A stretch of 64,000 bases of DNA from Pseudomonadota bacterium (GTDB taxonomy: Bacteria; Pseudomonadota; Gammaproteobacteria; Steroidobacterales; Steroidobacteraceae), in contig JADIZR010000016.1 in the NCBI GenBank assembly GCA_016704655.1, positions 27,856 through 91,855 of the forward strand, in the 5' to 3' direction. Below the pieces are notes generated by a model. That model was not told the origin of the DNA and searched no databases. It worked only from the letters and a program-made list of their open reading frames with translations. Both the position numbers and the translations under genes were made by a program. This document shows positions 28,487 through 38,339 of this stretch, piece by piece (within the stretch, counting starts at the first letter, position 1; the number at the start of each line of letters is the position of its first letter).

Positions 28487-29875
28487 CGTGCGGCTCCCGG
28501 CTGGCCGAGCAGGAAATCGGATCGGGGCGTGGCGCGCGGATGGTTCCGGTCGAACGCCAGTGCGCCGTCGATATAGACGAGGTCCGGCAGCGCATACACG
28601 CTGAAGGGATCGCGGTTCCAGACCACGACGTCGGCCATCTTGCCCGGCTCGAGCGTGCCAACCCGGCCGGCGATACCTAGCGCCTTCGCGGCATTCGACG
28701 TGACCCAGCGGATTGCGCGCTCCGGCGGAATGTCGAGGCCGGCGCGCTGCCCACGCGACATGGCCTTCGCCGCTTCCTGGTTCAGCCGCTGGATGCCCTC
28801 GTCGGAGTCCGAATGAACGATCGCGCAGCCGTCCTTCGGCGCATCGACGTAGGCGAGGTTCTCCCAGATGCCGTCATAGGCTTCGAGCTTGAAGCCCCAC
28901 CAGTCGGCCCAGAGTGCACCGCAGACGCCTTCCTGCGCGAGGCGGTCCGCGATCTTGTACGCCTCGACGCCGTGATGGAACGCCGCGACCTTGAAGCCGA
29001 ATTCCTTCGCGAGGTCGAGCATCACGGCCATCTCGTCGGCGCGGTAGCAGTCCACTTGCACCTGCACTTTCCCCTGCATCGCGGCGACCAGGGTCTCCGA
29101 GCCGCAGATCGCGCTTCGGCAGCACGGGCTGCTCGGCCGGATCGCGATCCTTTGCTTTCTTCTTCTCATAGGCAGCGACGTCCGCGTCGTACTTCTGCCA
29201 CTGTTGCTGATAGTCCTCGGCGTCGGCGAAGGCCTGCCGGTAGCCAGCGACGTTACCCATGCGCGTCGACGGCGCCTGGTTGCGCTCCCCCGTAGACCCG
29301 CTTGGGGTTTTCGCCGCAGGCCATCTTCAGGCCCTGCGGCGCCCCGGGAAACTTCATCGCCTGGTACGTCGTAGCGGGGACGTTGCGCAGCGTGACGCCG
29401 CGGCCGCCGATGAGGTTGCCGGACCCCGGGAGGATCTGGATCGTCGTCACACCGCCCGCGAGTGCGGTCGCAAAGCCCGGGTCCTGCGGCCAGACCGAAT
29501 GTTCGGCCCAGACACCCGCCGTCACCGGATCGGTCATCTCGTTTGCCATCCTGCGTCGCGTTGACGCCGGGGCTTGCGTACGCCGAGGTGTGAGTGCACG
29601 TCGATCAGCCCGGGCGTGACCCAGCGGCCCTTCGCGTCGATCGTGGTCGCGTCACCCTGTGGCATCGCCGTGCCGACCCCGACGATCTTGCCGCCGCGAA
29701 TCAGCACGTCCGCGCCGTCGAGCCGGCGGCCAGTCCCGTCGAGGACCGTCGCATTGCGGATCAGCACCGGGGTGCTCGAAGGTGGCTGGTAGGTGGACGG
29801 GTAGGGTTCGGGGGCCGCCTGGGCCGCCAGGGCGAAGAAGGTGAGTGTAGCCCCGCCGAACCTTGTCAACATCAT
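28483..29875 (-). CDS. Secreted metal-dependent amidohydrolase (three frameshifts)
   Basis: About 464 residues. The start at 29875 has AGGAGG nine bases upstream; the signal peptide is MMLTRFGGATLTFFALAAQA. Motifs appear in order but across frames: VLIRNATVLDGTGRRLDGAD, WVTPGLIDVHSHLGVY (HSH, first metal ligands), GNLIGGRGVTLRN, AFHHGVEAYKIADRLAQEG, CAIVHSDSDEGIQRLNQEA and GRVGTLEPGKMADVVVWNRD. Frame breaks lie near 29560, 29260 and 29110. These periplasmic members often hydrolyse cyclic or peptide-like amides, but the substrate is not readable. The next gene is translationally coupled. Confidence 0.85.
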
Positions 29876-29976
29876 CTGGCTCATCCTCCTGCCAGCGGCG
29901 AAAGCGCAACGGAATGCGCCTTCGTGCCCGCAACCATCTACCATCCGCGTACAAGAACAAGCAGGGGGCTTCGGCC

Positions 29977-31320
29977 ATGCGGGAGTGGATCGCAGCATTT
30001 GCCCGCAGGGCAGGCAACTACGTGCCGGACGCCGCTGCGTCCGCGGTCATCATGCTGTTTGCCCTGGCAGGCACGTCCCTTGCCGCTAGGCGATAACCTG
30101 CTCACCAACGTCGACGCCTTCTATCGCGGTCTCTGGATGCTGTTGCCTTTCAGCATGCAGATGACGCTGATTCTCGTGCTCAGCACGGTGCTGAGCCTGA
30201 CCGCCGCATTCCGTCGCGCGATCCGCCGCATCGCGGACCTGCCGCAGACAGTCACGCAGGTGATCGCGCTGGCGGTGTGCGTGAATTCCATCCTGAGTTA
30301 CCTGTACTGGGGTCTTGGCCTGGCCATGGGACCGCTGATCGCGGTGTACTTCGCCGAAGCCGCGGAACGCAAAGGGCTGCGCATCGATTTCCCGTTTTTT
30401 CTCGCGACAGTGTTCGCCGCCGGATCCGTCTGGCAGTTCGGGCTGTCGTCGACGGCTGCCCTGCTGGCGGCGACACCCGGAAATTTCCTGGAGCAGGAGG
30501 CAGGGGTCATGGCACTCGGCACGACGATCGGCTCGTTGCCCGCGCTCATGGTTACGCTAGTGTTCCCGCTGTCGTTGGTCCTGCTGGCGCGTTACCTGAT
30601 GCCGCAGCAGGTGCAGCCGATCTCGGCCTTTCCGGCCGCGGCGGGCGTTGGCGCTGCCTGCTGCCGGAGCCGGGTCCGGCAGCCGGGGACGGCGCGGCCG
30701 GCTTTTCCGGCTGGACCGAGCGGACCTTCCTGTTTCCCCTCCTGCTCTGCATCGCGCTCCTGGCCTGACTGTACCACCATTTCATCAACAAGGGTCTCGG
30801 CCTCGAACTCAATTCGATGGTCACCGTGCTGCTGTTGCTCGCGCTGCTGATGCAGCGCAGTTTCGGCGCGTTCTCGCGCGCGATGGCCAGGGCCGTCGTG
30901 TCGTGCTGGCCGGTCATCGTGCTGTACCAGCTCTACGGCGGAGTCGCCGGGATGCAGTTCACGCGGGTCGGCCGCTGGTTTGCGCAGGTGTTCGCCGACC
31001 TGGCGACGCCGCTGACGTTTCCGCTGCTGACTGCGGTTGGCGCTTCGATCATCGCGATCTTCGTGCCGTCGAGCGGCGGGCAGTGGATCATCCAGGGTTT
31101 CGTCACCGTCACCTCGGCGAATGCGCTGGGGGCAACGCCGCAGCAGGGGCTGCTCGCGCTCGGGGTCGGCGACCAGATGGGTAACCTGCTCGCGCCGTTC
31201 TGGGTCGTGGTGGCGGCGGGCATCGCACGCATCGACTTCCGCGAAATATTCGGCCACCTGGTCGTCTTCGCGGCGCTCTGGTTCGTCGTCGGCGTCAGCA
31301 TCTTCACCTTCGTGCAGTGA
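29977..31320 (+). CDS. AtoE-family short-chain fatty acid transporter (frameshifts and an in-frame TGA)
   Basis: About 447 residues with at least ten membrane helices. It begins MREWIAAFARRAGNYVPDAA; the frame changes near 30090 to GDNLLTNVDAFYRGLWMLLP, and again near 30645. Family-like segments include VCVNSILSYLYWGLGLAMGP, IIAIFVPSSGGQWIIQGF and VGDQMGNLLAPFWVVVAAGI. In the last frame a TGA at 30766-30768 interrupts IALLA-LYHHFINKGLG where Trp would fit. One substitution (TGG to TGA) would explain it. Expected role: uptake of short-chain fatty acids at the inner membrane. Confidence 0.82.
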
Positions 31321-31471
31321 CGGCAGCCCGGCATGACGCGCTGGTGATCGCCGGCGCGGCGCTCCAGGCATATGCGCAGCAGGACACCCACTACTACGTA
31401 TTTTTCGAGGGCCGGGGTGGCGGTATTTGTGGCGCTTGAAGGCCCCGATGGCGGGCCGGCGAGGGCTTGCG

Positions 31472-34246
31472 ATGACCACCAATGCGCCGCGATGGATTTA
31501 CGCTTTTGCAGAAGGTGATGGCCGTAACAAGATGCTGCTCGGCGGCAAGGGCGCCAACCTGTGCGAGATGACGCGCATCGGGCTGAACGTACCCCCCGGA
31601 TTCGTCATTACGACCGAAGCCTGTCTCGCCTGCCTCGGCGACGCAGGGCGCAACCTGCCCGCGGGCTTGCTTGACGCCGCACGCACCGAGATGGCGTCGC
31701 TCGAGCGCCAGACCGGCAAGCGCTTCGGCGGCGGCGACGACCCGCTGCTCGTCTCGGTGCGTTCGGGCTCGGCCATGTCCATGCCGGGCATGATGGACAC
31801 CATTCTGAACCTCGGTCTCAACGAGACGACGCTCGCCGCGCTCATCCGCCACACGGGCAACGAGCGCTTCGGTTTCGACGCCTGGCGCCGCTTCATCCAG
31901 CTGTTCGGCAAGGTTGCGCTCGGTGTGCCCGACGCATTGTTTGACGAGCAGTTCGAAGCGGTGAAGTCCCGCGTCGGCGTCAAGCAGGACGTGATGCTCG
32001 GCGCGGACGAGCTGCGCGAGATCGGCGAGCGCTTCCTGCAGGTGGTGCAGCGGCATACCGGGCAGCCGTTCCCTGCCGATCCCATGAGCAGCTCGAGATT
32101 GCCATCAAGGCCGTCTTCAATTCGTGGACGGGCAAGCGGGCCATCGATTACCGGCGGGAGTTCAAGATCACGCCGGCGATGGCGAACGGCACGGCCGTCA
32201 ACGTCGTCGCCATGGTCTACGGCAACATGGGTAACGACAGCGCGACCGGCGTCGGCTTCACGCGCAACCCGGCGACGGGCGAGAACCAGTTGTATGGCGA
32301 GTACCTGACGAACGCGCAGGGCGAGGACGTGGTCGCAGGCATCCGCACCCCCAAGCCCATCGGCGACCTCGCCACGGAAATGCCGGGCCTCTACGTGCAG
32401 CTGGTCGAGCTGCGCAACCGGCTGGAGCGGCACTACCGCGAAGTGCAGGACTTCGAGTTCACGATCGAGCGCGGCACCCTCTATTGCCTGCAGACGCGCA
32501 ACGGCAAGATGAACGCCGCCGCACGGGTACGCACCGCGGTCGAAATGCACGAGGAAGGGCTGTTGAGCCGTGAAGAAGCCATCACGCGCGTCGACCCTGC
32601 GCACCTGGAGCAGATGCTGTTCCCGCGCCTCGATCCGCAGCACAAGAGCCAGCCACTGGCGACGGGGTTGCCCGCGTCGCCCGGAGCGGCCAGCGGCCAT
32701 GCGGTCTTCGATGCGGACCGCGCCGAGACGCTCGGTAAGCAGGGCACCAAGGTCATCCTGGTGCGCGAGGAAACCAAGCCTGAGGACATCCACGGGTTCT
32801 TCGCCTCGCAGGGCATCCTCACCAGCCGCGGCGGCAAGACTTCGCACGCGGCCGTCGTCGCGCGAGGCATGGGTAAACCTTGCGTGGCTGGAGCCGAAGG
32901 CATCCACGTCGACGTGGCGATGCGCGTCGCGTTCGTCGGCGACCAGGTGATCAAGGAAGGCGACGTCGTCACCATCGACGGCAGCACGGGCCGCGTGTTC
33001 CGCGGCGAGGTACCGACGGTCGAGGCCGACTTCTCGGCGGCGCTGGTCAAGCTGCTCGGCTGGGCGGACCAGCACGCGCGACTCGGCGTGCGCGCCAACG
33101 CTGACACGCCGCAGGACGCGGCGCGTGCGTTGCGTTACGGCGCGAAGGGCATCGGCCTGTGCCGCACCGAGCGCATGTTCAACGCGGCCGATCGGCTGCC
33201 CATCGTCGTCGACATGATCGTGGCCGAAACGCCCGAGGACAGGCGCGCCGCACTTGATCGCCTGCTGCCGATCCAGCGGGCGGATTTCGTCGGCATCTTC
33301 CGCGGCATGGCGCCGCACCCGGTGACGATCCGGCTGCTGGACCCGCCGATCCATGAGTTCCTGCCGACGGAGCGGCAGCTCGAAGACGACATCGCGCGAC
33401 TGCACGACCTGCGGGTGCCGCCCGCGGCATGGAGGTGCTGACGGAAGCCGCGCGCTTCGCCCCTGGATACGTTGATCCCCGCCACGCTGCGCGATTTTGG
33501 CGAGACGCGGCTGATCGACTCGATCATCGCGCGCAAGGAAGCGATCCTGCGCAAGGCGCGCGCGCTGCGCGAGGTGAACCCGATGCTGGGTCACCGCGGC
33601 GTGCGGCTCGGCATCACGTATCCGGAGATCTACACGATGCAGATTCGCGCCGTGCTCGAAGCCGCGGCCGACTGCGTGCGCTCCGGTGTCGAGGTCCACC
33701 CTGAAATCATGGTGCCGCAGGTCTGCACGGCCCAGGAACTGAACCTCGTGCGCGACTACATGTCCGCCGTGCAGAAACAGGTCGAGCTGACCTACGGCGT
33801 GCAGGTCCCGTGCCGGTTCGGCACCATGGTGGAGGTCGCGCGCCTGCATGCGCGCCGAGAACCTCGCAGAAGTGGCTGAATTCTTCTCCTTCGGCACCAA
33901 CGACCTCACCCAGGCGACGTTCTCGTTCTCGCGCGAAGATGCCGAGAACAAGTCCCTGCCGATGTACAACGAGCGGGGAATCCTGCAGGACAACCCGTTC
34001 GAGGTACTCGACGTGAAGGGCGTGGGGCGATTGATGGCGCTCGCCGTGGAATGGGGCCGTCGCAGCCGACCCGGACTCAAGGTCGGCATCTGCGGGGAGC
34101 ACGGCGGTCACCCGGCCTCGATCATTTTCTGTGATTCGATCGGGCTCGACTACGTCTCGTGTTCGGCGCCGCGGGTGCCGATTGCCAGGCTCGCAGCCGC
34201 GCAGGCAGCGATCGGCAGCGCCGCAGTCACGGACAAGGCGGCGTAA
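31472..34246 (+). CDS. ppdK: Pyruvate, phosphate dikinase (several frameshifts)
   Basis: About 920 residues. It interconverts pyruvate and phosphoenolpyruvate with ATP and phosphate. The nucleotide-binding domain starts with LLGGKGANLCEMTRIGLNVP and has SVRSGSAMSMPGMMDTILNL; the phosphohistidine domain has LTSRGGKTSHAAVVARGMGK (His acceptor); the PEP domain has GLCRTERMF, GITYPEIYTMQIRAVLEA, FFSFGTNDLTQATFSFSRED and GICGEHGGHPASI with the catalytic Cys. Frame breaks lie near 32090, 33425, 33465 and 33845. The start at 31472 is chosen as the residue before TTNAPRWIYAFAEGDG. It stands alone on its strand. Confidence 0.93.
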
Positions 34247-34366
34247 GGGTCCTCGGTCTGCAAAGTCGGCTGCAGGTCAGGCGCTCTTCCAGCAGCGGCG
34301 GCCAGTGATGTCATTTTCTGGCCCGTGCCTGGCAGTCACCTATATTGCCGGGGAACGGAGGATCCC

Positions 34367-35870
34367 ATGGCCGACCGCAAACTGCTCAACCTGCTCGACC
34401 TGAGCTTCGTGCTCATGGAAACGCGCCAGACGCCGATGCATGTCGCCGGTCTGCAGACTTTCGTGCTGCCGGCTGGCGCGCCGCGCGATTACCCGCGCAA
34501 GGTCTACGAATACCTGCGCAGTTTCCCGGTCACCGCGGCCCCGTTCAATTACCGGCTGCGCGGCATGGGGTCGGGTCGTTTGCGCCCCACCTTCGAGGTC
34601 GCTGACAAGATCGACCTCGAGTACCACCTGCGGCATTCGGCGCTGCCCTATCCCGGCGGCGAGCGTGAACTGGGCATCCTCGTTTCACGCCTGCATTCCA
34701 ATCCGATGGATCTCGACCGCCCGCTGTGGGAGATCCACCTGATCGAAGGCCTGCAGGGCGGGCGCTTTGCTTTGTACTGCAAGCTGCATCATTCACTGGC
34801 CGACGGCGTGTCCGGGCGTCGGCTTGCTCAACTTTTCGACCGATCCCGACGCCAGCGAGACGCCGCCGATCTGGGCTGCGGACCGGCCGCGCAGCGCACG
34901 CGCGCCGAAGGTTCCGGGACGGTTCGGCGCCTTCAGCGTGCTGCAGGCAGCCTTCGCGAGCCAGGCCAAAGAATTGCCGAACCTCGTGCAGGGCCTGGCG
35001 GGCACGGTCAAGGCCGTGTTCGGCGTGAAGCCGGATCCCGACTTCACGTCGCTGGCGGAGGCGCCGCGCACGATCTTCAACGTCAACGTCACCCCGCAAC
35101 GCCGGGTCGCCACGCAGGCGACCAGCCTCGAACGCCTGAAAGCCATCGGCGAAGCGGCGGGCGGCAGTATCAACGACGTGGTGCTTGCAGCCAGCAGCGG
35201 AGCAATGCGGCGCTTCCTGCTCGAGCTCGGCGAGTTGCCGCGCAAGTCACTGGTGACGTCCATTCCTGTGGCGTTGCCGCGCGACTCGAGCCAGGCCGGC
35301 GGCAATGCGATCAGCTTCGCCAACGTGCGCCTTGGCACCGACATCGAGGATGTGCGCGAACGGTTCGACGTGATCCGTCGCAGCAGCACCGCCGGACGCG
35401 AATTTCTCAAGCAGATGAGCACGAAGACGCTCATGGATTACACCGTGCTGATCAGCTCGCCGCAGATCCTCACGCGCCTGCCCGGCATCGGTTCGCGCGT
35501 GCCGCCGACCTATAACGTCATCATCTCGAACGTGCCCGGTCCGCGCGGCAAGCTGTACTTCCTGGGCGCGGAGATGGAGGCGTATTACCCGATCTCGGCG
35601 CTGTTCCATGGCCAGGCGCTCAACATCACGGTATTGAGCTACGCCGGCGGCCTGTATTTTGGCTTCACCGGGTGCGCCGACAAGGTGCCCCACCTGCAAC
35701 GTCTCGCCGTGTACACGGGAGAGGCGATCGACGAACTGGAGCAGGTGTTTCTGGGTCGTGGCGGTGACAAGAAGGTGGGGAAGGGGAGGAAGGCGGGGAA
35801 GGGCAGGAAGGCGGGAAGGGCGAGGAAGGCCAGGAAGGTGGGGAAGGGAAGGAAGACGAGGAAGGCCTGA
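34367..35870 (+). CDS. Wax ester synthase / diacylglycerol acyltransferase (WS/DGAT) with Lys-rich tail (frameshifted)
   Basis: About 501 residues. Bifunctional acyltransferase that makes storage wax esters or triacylglycerol from acyl-CoA. It starts MADRKLLNLLDLSFVLMETR behind ACGGAGG; the catalytic motif is HHSLADGVSG. One indel near 34820 shifts to LLNFSTDPDASETPP. The C-terminal half has GGSINDVVLAASSGAMRRFL, the family motif PTYNVIISNVPGPRG and LFHGQALNITVLSYAGGLYF. After FLGRGGD the protein ends in about 35 residues made almost only of Lys, Gly, Arg and Ala, encoded by an imperfect GGAAGG-type repeat; this is outside the normal family fold. Confidence 0.88.
35761..35869 (+). repeat. Low-complexity AGGAAGG-type coding repeat (polybasic tail)
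   Basis: Short tandem, imperfect purine-rich units (AGGAAGGCGGGGAAGGGC and variants) encode KGRKAG/ARKARK blocks at the end of the WS/DGAT protein. The strand asymmetry is extreme: almost no pyrimidines occur over about 100 bases. Confidence 0.7.
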
Positions 35871-35882
35871 GCTGGCTTGCGG

Positions 35883-36419
35883 TCAGCGCAGCGTCAGCAG
35901 GTGCGTGCCGTACGCGCGCACATCGTCCCAGTTCGTGTAGTCGATGACCGCGGTGGTGTCCGTCGGGCCGTGCGTCATTTTCATGATGAGGCGGATCATG
36001 AACCGGTCCAGCCAGGGCCACGCAGGATAGTCGACTTTTCCGGCGATCACTTTCAGGTCGCGCGGCCGCCACGGTGAGAGCTGCAGGAACTTCTGCATGT
36101 AACGGTTGCCCTCGACCGTCGACTTCTCCGGCACGCGCGCCACGACGGAGACGTTGAAGAAGCTGTTGGGCCTGGACTCGAGTTGCGTGCGGTGCCGGGT
36201 CACGAACTCGATCACGCTTTTGTCGTACCTGCCGTAGAGCACGGGTGCACCCAGAACGACGACGTCATAGCGGTCCCAGTCCACGCCTTCGTGCTCGGCT
36301 TCGACCAGGGGCATCATTTCGGCGCGGCTGCCAGTGGCGTTGATGTGCTCGCAGAGGCGGCGTGCGATGCGGGCCGTGTGTCCGCCGCGGGTCATGTACA
36401 GGATCAGGACCGAGGTCAT
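35883..36419 (-). CDS. hemG: Menaquinone-dependent protoporphyrinogen IX dehydrogenase
   Basis: 178 residues with a flavodoxin fold. The FMN loop is in ILYMTRGGHTARIARRL, followed by DRYDVVVLGAPVLYGRYDKS, SFFNVSVVARVPEKSTVEGN, KFLQLSPWRPRDLKVIAGKV and WLDRFMIRLIMKMTHGPTDT, which follow E. coli HemG closely. It oxidises protoporphyrinogen to protoporphyrin with a quinone acceptor and so works without oxygen. That fits an organism that also encodes HemN and a heme-rich nitrite reductase further right. Confidence 0.93.
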   Translation of the reverse strand: MTSVLILYMTRGGHTARIARRLCEHINATGSRAEMMPLVEAEHEGVDWDRYDVVVLGAPVLYGRYDKSVIEFVTRHRTQLESRPNSFFNVSVVARVPEKSTVEGNRYMQKFLQLSPWRPRDLKVIAGKVDYPAWPWLDRFMIRLIMKMTHGPTDTTAVIDYTNWDDVRAYGTHLLTLR

Positions 36420-36522
36420 GGCAGCCGGGGTTGAGTCCGTGGAGCAGACATTTTAGTACAATGCCGGGGGTCCGAAGAATGCGGGAATCGCATCCGAAGG
36501 TGCCCTGGCAGGATGTGAAGGC

Positions 36523-37165
36523 ATGACCTCCAATACGTATTCAGCGCGGGAAGAATGGCTGAACTGCGCGGTGCACGTCGTCGGCATCGTCGCAAGCCTG
36601 GTTGCCCTCCCGGTGCTGGTGACGACGGCGCTCCGTACGGGAGATCCGTGGCTGCTCGCGGGCGGCCTGACATTCGGCCTGAGCGCGCTGCTCATGTTCT
36701 CCACCTCTTCGCTCTACCATGCGTCGAAAAAGCCCGGCAACGCGGCTGCGCCTGCGGCGGGTGGATCACGCGGCGATCTACCTGCTGATCGCCGGGACCT
36801 ACACGCCGTTTACGCTCGGCGCTTTGCGCGGCAGCTGGGGGTGGTCACTGGCCGCCATCATCTGGACGCTCGCCCTGCTCGGCATCCTCTTCAAGACGAC
36901 GGCTTTCGGCTTCCGCTTCCACCGCACGTCAGTCGCGCTGTATGTCGCCATGGGCTGGCTCGCGGTCGTGGCCGCGAAGCCATTGATGCAGCAGCTGTCG
37001 ACGTTCGAACTCAGCTGGCTCGTAGCCGGCGGTCTCTGCTACACCCTCGGGGTTGCGTTCTACGTCTGGAAGAGCCGTCCCTACACGCACGCCATCTGGC
37101 ACGTCTTCGTGCTGGCGGGCGTGGCATGTCACTTCGTGACGGTGCTGAGCATCACGTCGGGCTGA
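36523..37165 (+). CDS. trhA: TrhA / hemolysin III family membrane protein (frameshifted)
   Basis: About 214 residues with seven membrane helices of the PAQR type. It begins MTSNTYSAREEWLNCAVHVV; LMFSTSSLYHASKKPG is the conserved His region of the family. One indel near 36740 shifts to RVDHAAIYLLIAGTYTPFTL, the second His motif, and the end has PYTHAIWHVFVLAGVACHF with the third. The three His-containing motifs suggest a metal-dependent membrane hydrolase or lipid-homeostasis role; the name hemolysin is historical. Confidence 0.87.
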
Positions 37166-37220
37166 AAGGCTGCGGTCGCGCGGGACCCTGAAGGTACCCG
37201 CGCGAAGAGCTGCCGCCGAA

Positions 37221-37685
37221 TCATTCCTTCTCGACGTGGACGCGGGTGCCTTTCAGCGTCGACTCGACCAGCTGCACCTCGTAGTTCGGACCCTTGCGCT
37301 TCTTCACCAGCACGTCCTCACCGTCGTCCGTCTCGACGTGATAGACCTTCGGGTCGAGCGCCTTCTTGAACGTGTTCTTGATGTCGGTGGCCACGCCGTT
37401 CTCGCCGCGGCCCTTCTCGACCTGCACGAGAACGTCCGTCGCAACGCCCTTGTCCGGCGTCACGCGAAACAGCAGCGTGCCCGTGTTGTTCGCACCTTCG
37501 CTCACCTCGATACGCCACTTGTTGGAGAGCTTGAGCGGGGCTGCCGGAGTGGCTGGGGTCGCTGTGGCTTCCGTTGCTTCCGTGGCGGCCGGGGTCGTGG
37601 CGGCAGGTTCCTGCGCGAACGCGGAGATTGGGGACGACGCGAGGCCGACAGCCAGGGCGAGCCGGCCGAGAGTGAGGAAATTCAT
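37221..37685 (-). CDS. Hypothetical secreted protein with Pro/Ala/Thr linker
   Basis: 154 residues. The signal peptide MNFLTLGRLALAVGLASSPI ends near AFA-QEP. A linker of repeated AT, PA and EATEAT follows, then a compact domain of about 105 residues: WRIEVSEGANNTGTLLFRVT, VATDVLVQVEKGRGENGVAT and DPKVYHVETDDGEDVLVKKR. The domain is charged, with four or five predicted strands and one helix. I do not recognise it. It is monocistronic. Confidence 0.75.
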   Translation of the reverse strand: MNFLTLGRLALAVGLASSPISAFAQEPAATTPAATEATEATATPATPAAPLKLSNKWRIEVSEGANNTGTLLFRVTPDKGVATDVLVQVEKGRGENGVATDIKNTFKKALDPKVYHVETDDGEDVLVKKRKGPNYEVQLVESTLKGTRVHVEKE

Positions 37686-37965
37686 GATTCGACGAACTCC
37701 TGAGGGTTCTGGTTTGTAATCAGGCCGGATAGCAGATACGGGAGGCGCGTCGCGCTGTCAATCGGGCACCCGGGCACATGCAGGTACCGGATCACGGGAG
37801 GCCCGGTGCTGCGGGGGATTACCGTTTTCCCGTGTTCCTCAACGGTGCGGAATCGCGTTACGGTGAACTCGACCGCCTCGTCGCGGTCCGAACACAGAGG
37901 CGGCAATGCACGCAGGGTTGGTTGCCGTCCTGCGGTTCAGAGACGTTGATCTGGAGGTCGACACA

Positions 37966-38253
37966 ATGGCCAGTCAAGGCAGTCGTGTTGAGAGCCGCGA
38001 AGGCACCAGCAGTGGCAGCGGCGGCTCGGGTCGTGGTTTCGCCGGGATGGACCAGGGTAAGCGGCGGGAGATCGCGAGCAAAGGTGGCTCCGCGTCGGGC
38101 GGCAACTTTGCCAGGAACCCGGAGCGCGCACGCGCAGCAGGCCGCAAGGGCGGCGAGGTCTCGGGCGGTAACTTCGCCAACGATCCGCGGCGTGCCGCGG
38201 AAGCCGGCCGCAAGGGTGGCGCGGCATCGCGGGGCGGCCGCGACAATCGATGA
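37966..38253 (+). CDS. KGG-motif stress-induced protein (GsiB/YciG-like)
   Basis: 95 residues, hydrophilic, rich in Gly, Arg, Ser and Ala. The KGG motif occurs three times: REIASKGGSASGGNFARNPE, AAGRKGGEVSGGNFANDPRR and AEAGRKGGAASRGG. Such proteins are disordered and are made in stationary phase or under desiccation and osmotic stress. The start at 37966 has CTGGAGG nine bases upstream; an earlier in-frame ATG at 37906 lacks one and would add unrelated sequence. Confidence 0.88.
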   Translation: MASQGSRVESREGTSSGSGGSGRGFAGMDQGKRREIASKGGSASGGNFARNPERARAAGRKGGEVSGGNFANDPRRAAEAGRKGGAASRGGRDNR

Positions 38254-38339
38254 ATCCTGGGACTGCGTTGCGCGGGTTCATGCCGTAGCGGACTTTCCGG
38301 TTGCCGCGCGCCGCGAAACGCAGCACAGTGCGCGGCGCC

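Noticed and set aside
31498..34089. 863-codon open frame on the minus strand
   Set aside because: Shadow of ppdK, created by high GC and codon bias; composition is rich in Arg, His and Asp and has no protein motif.
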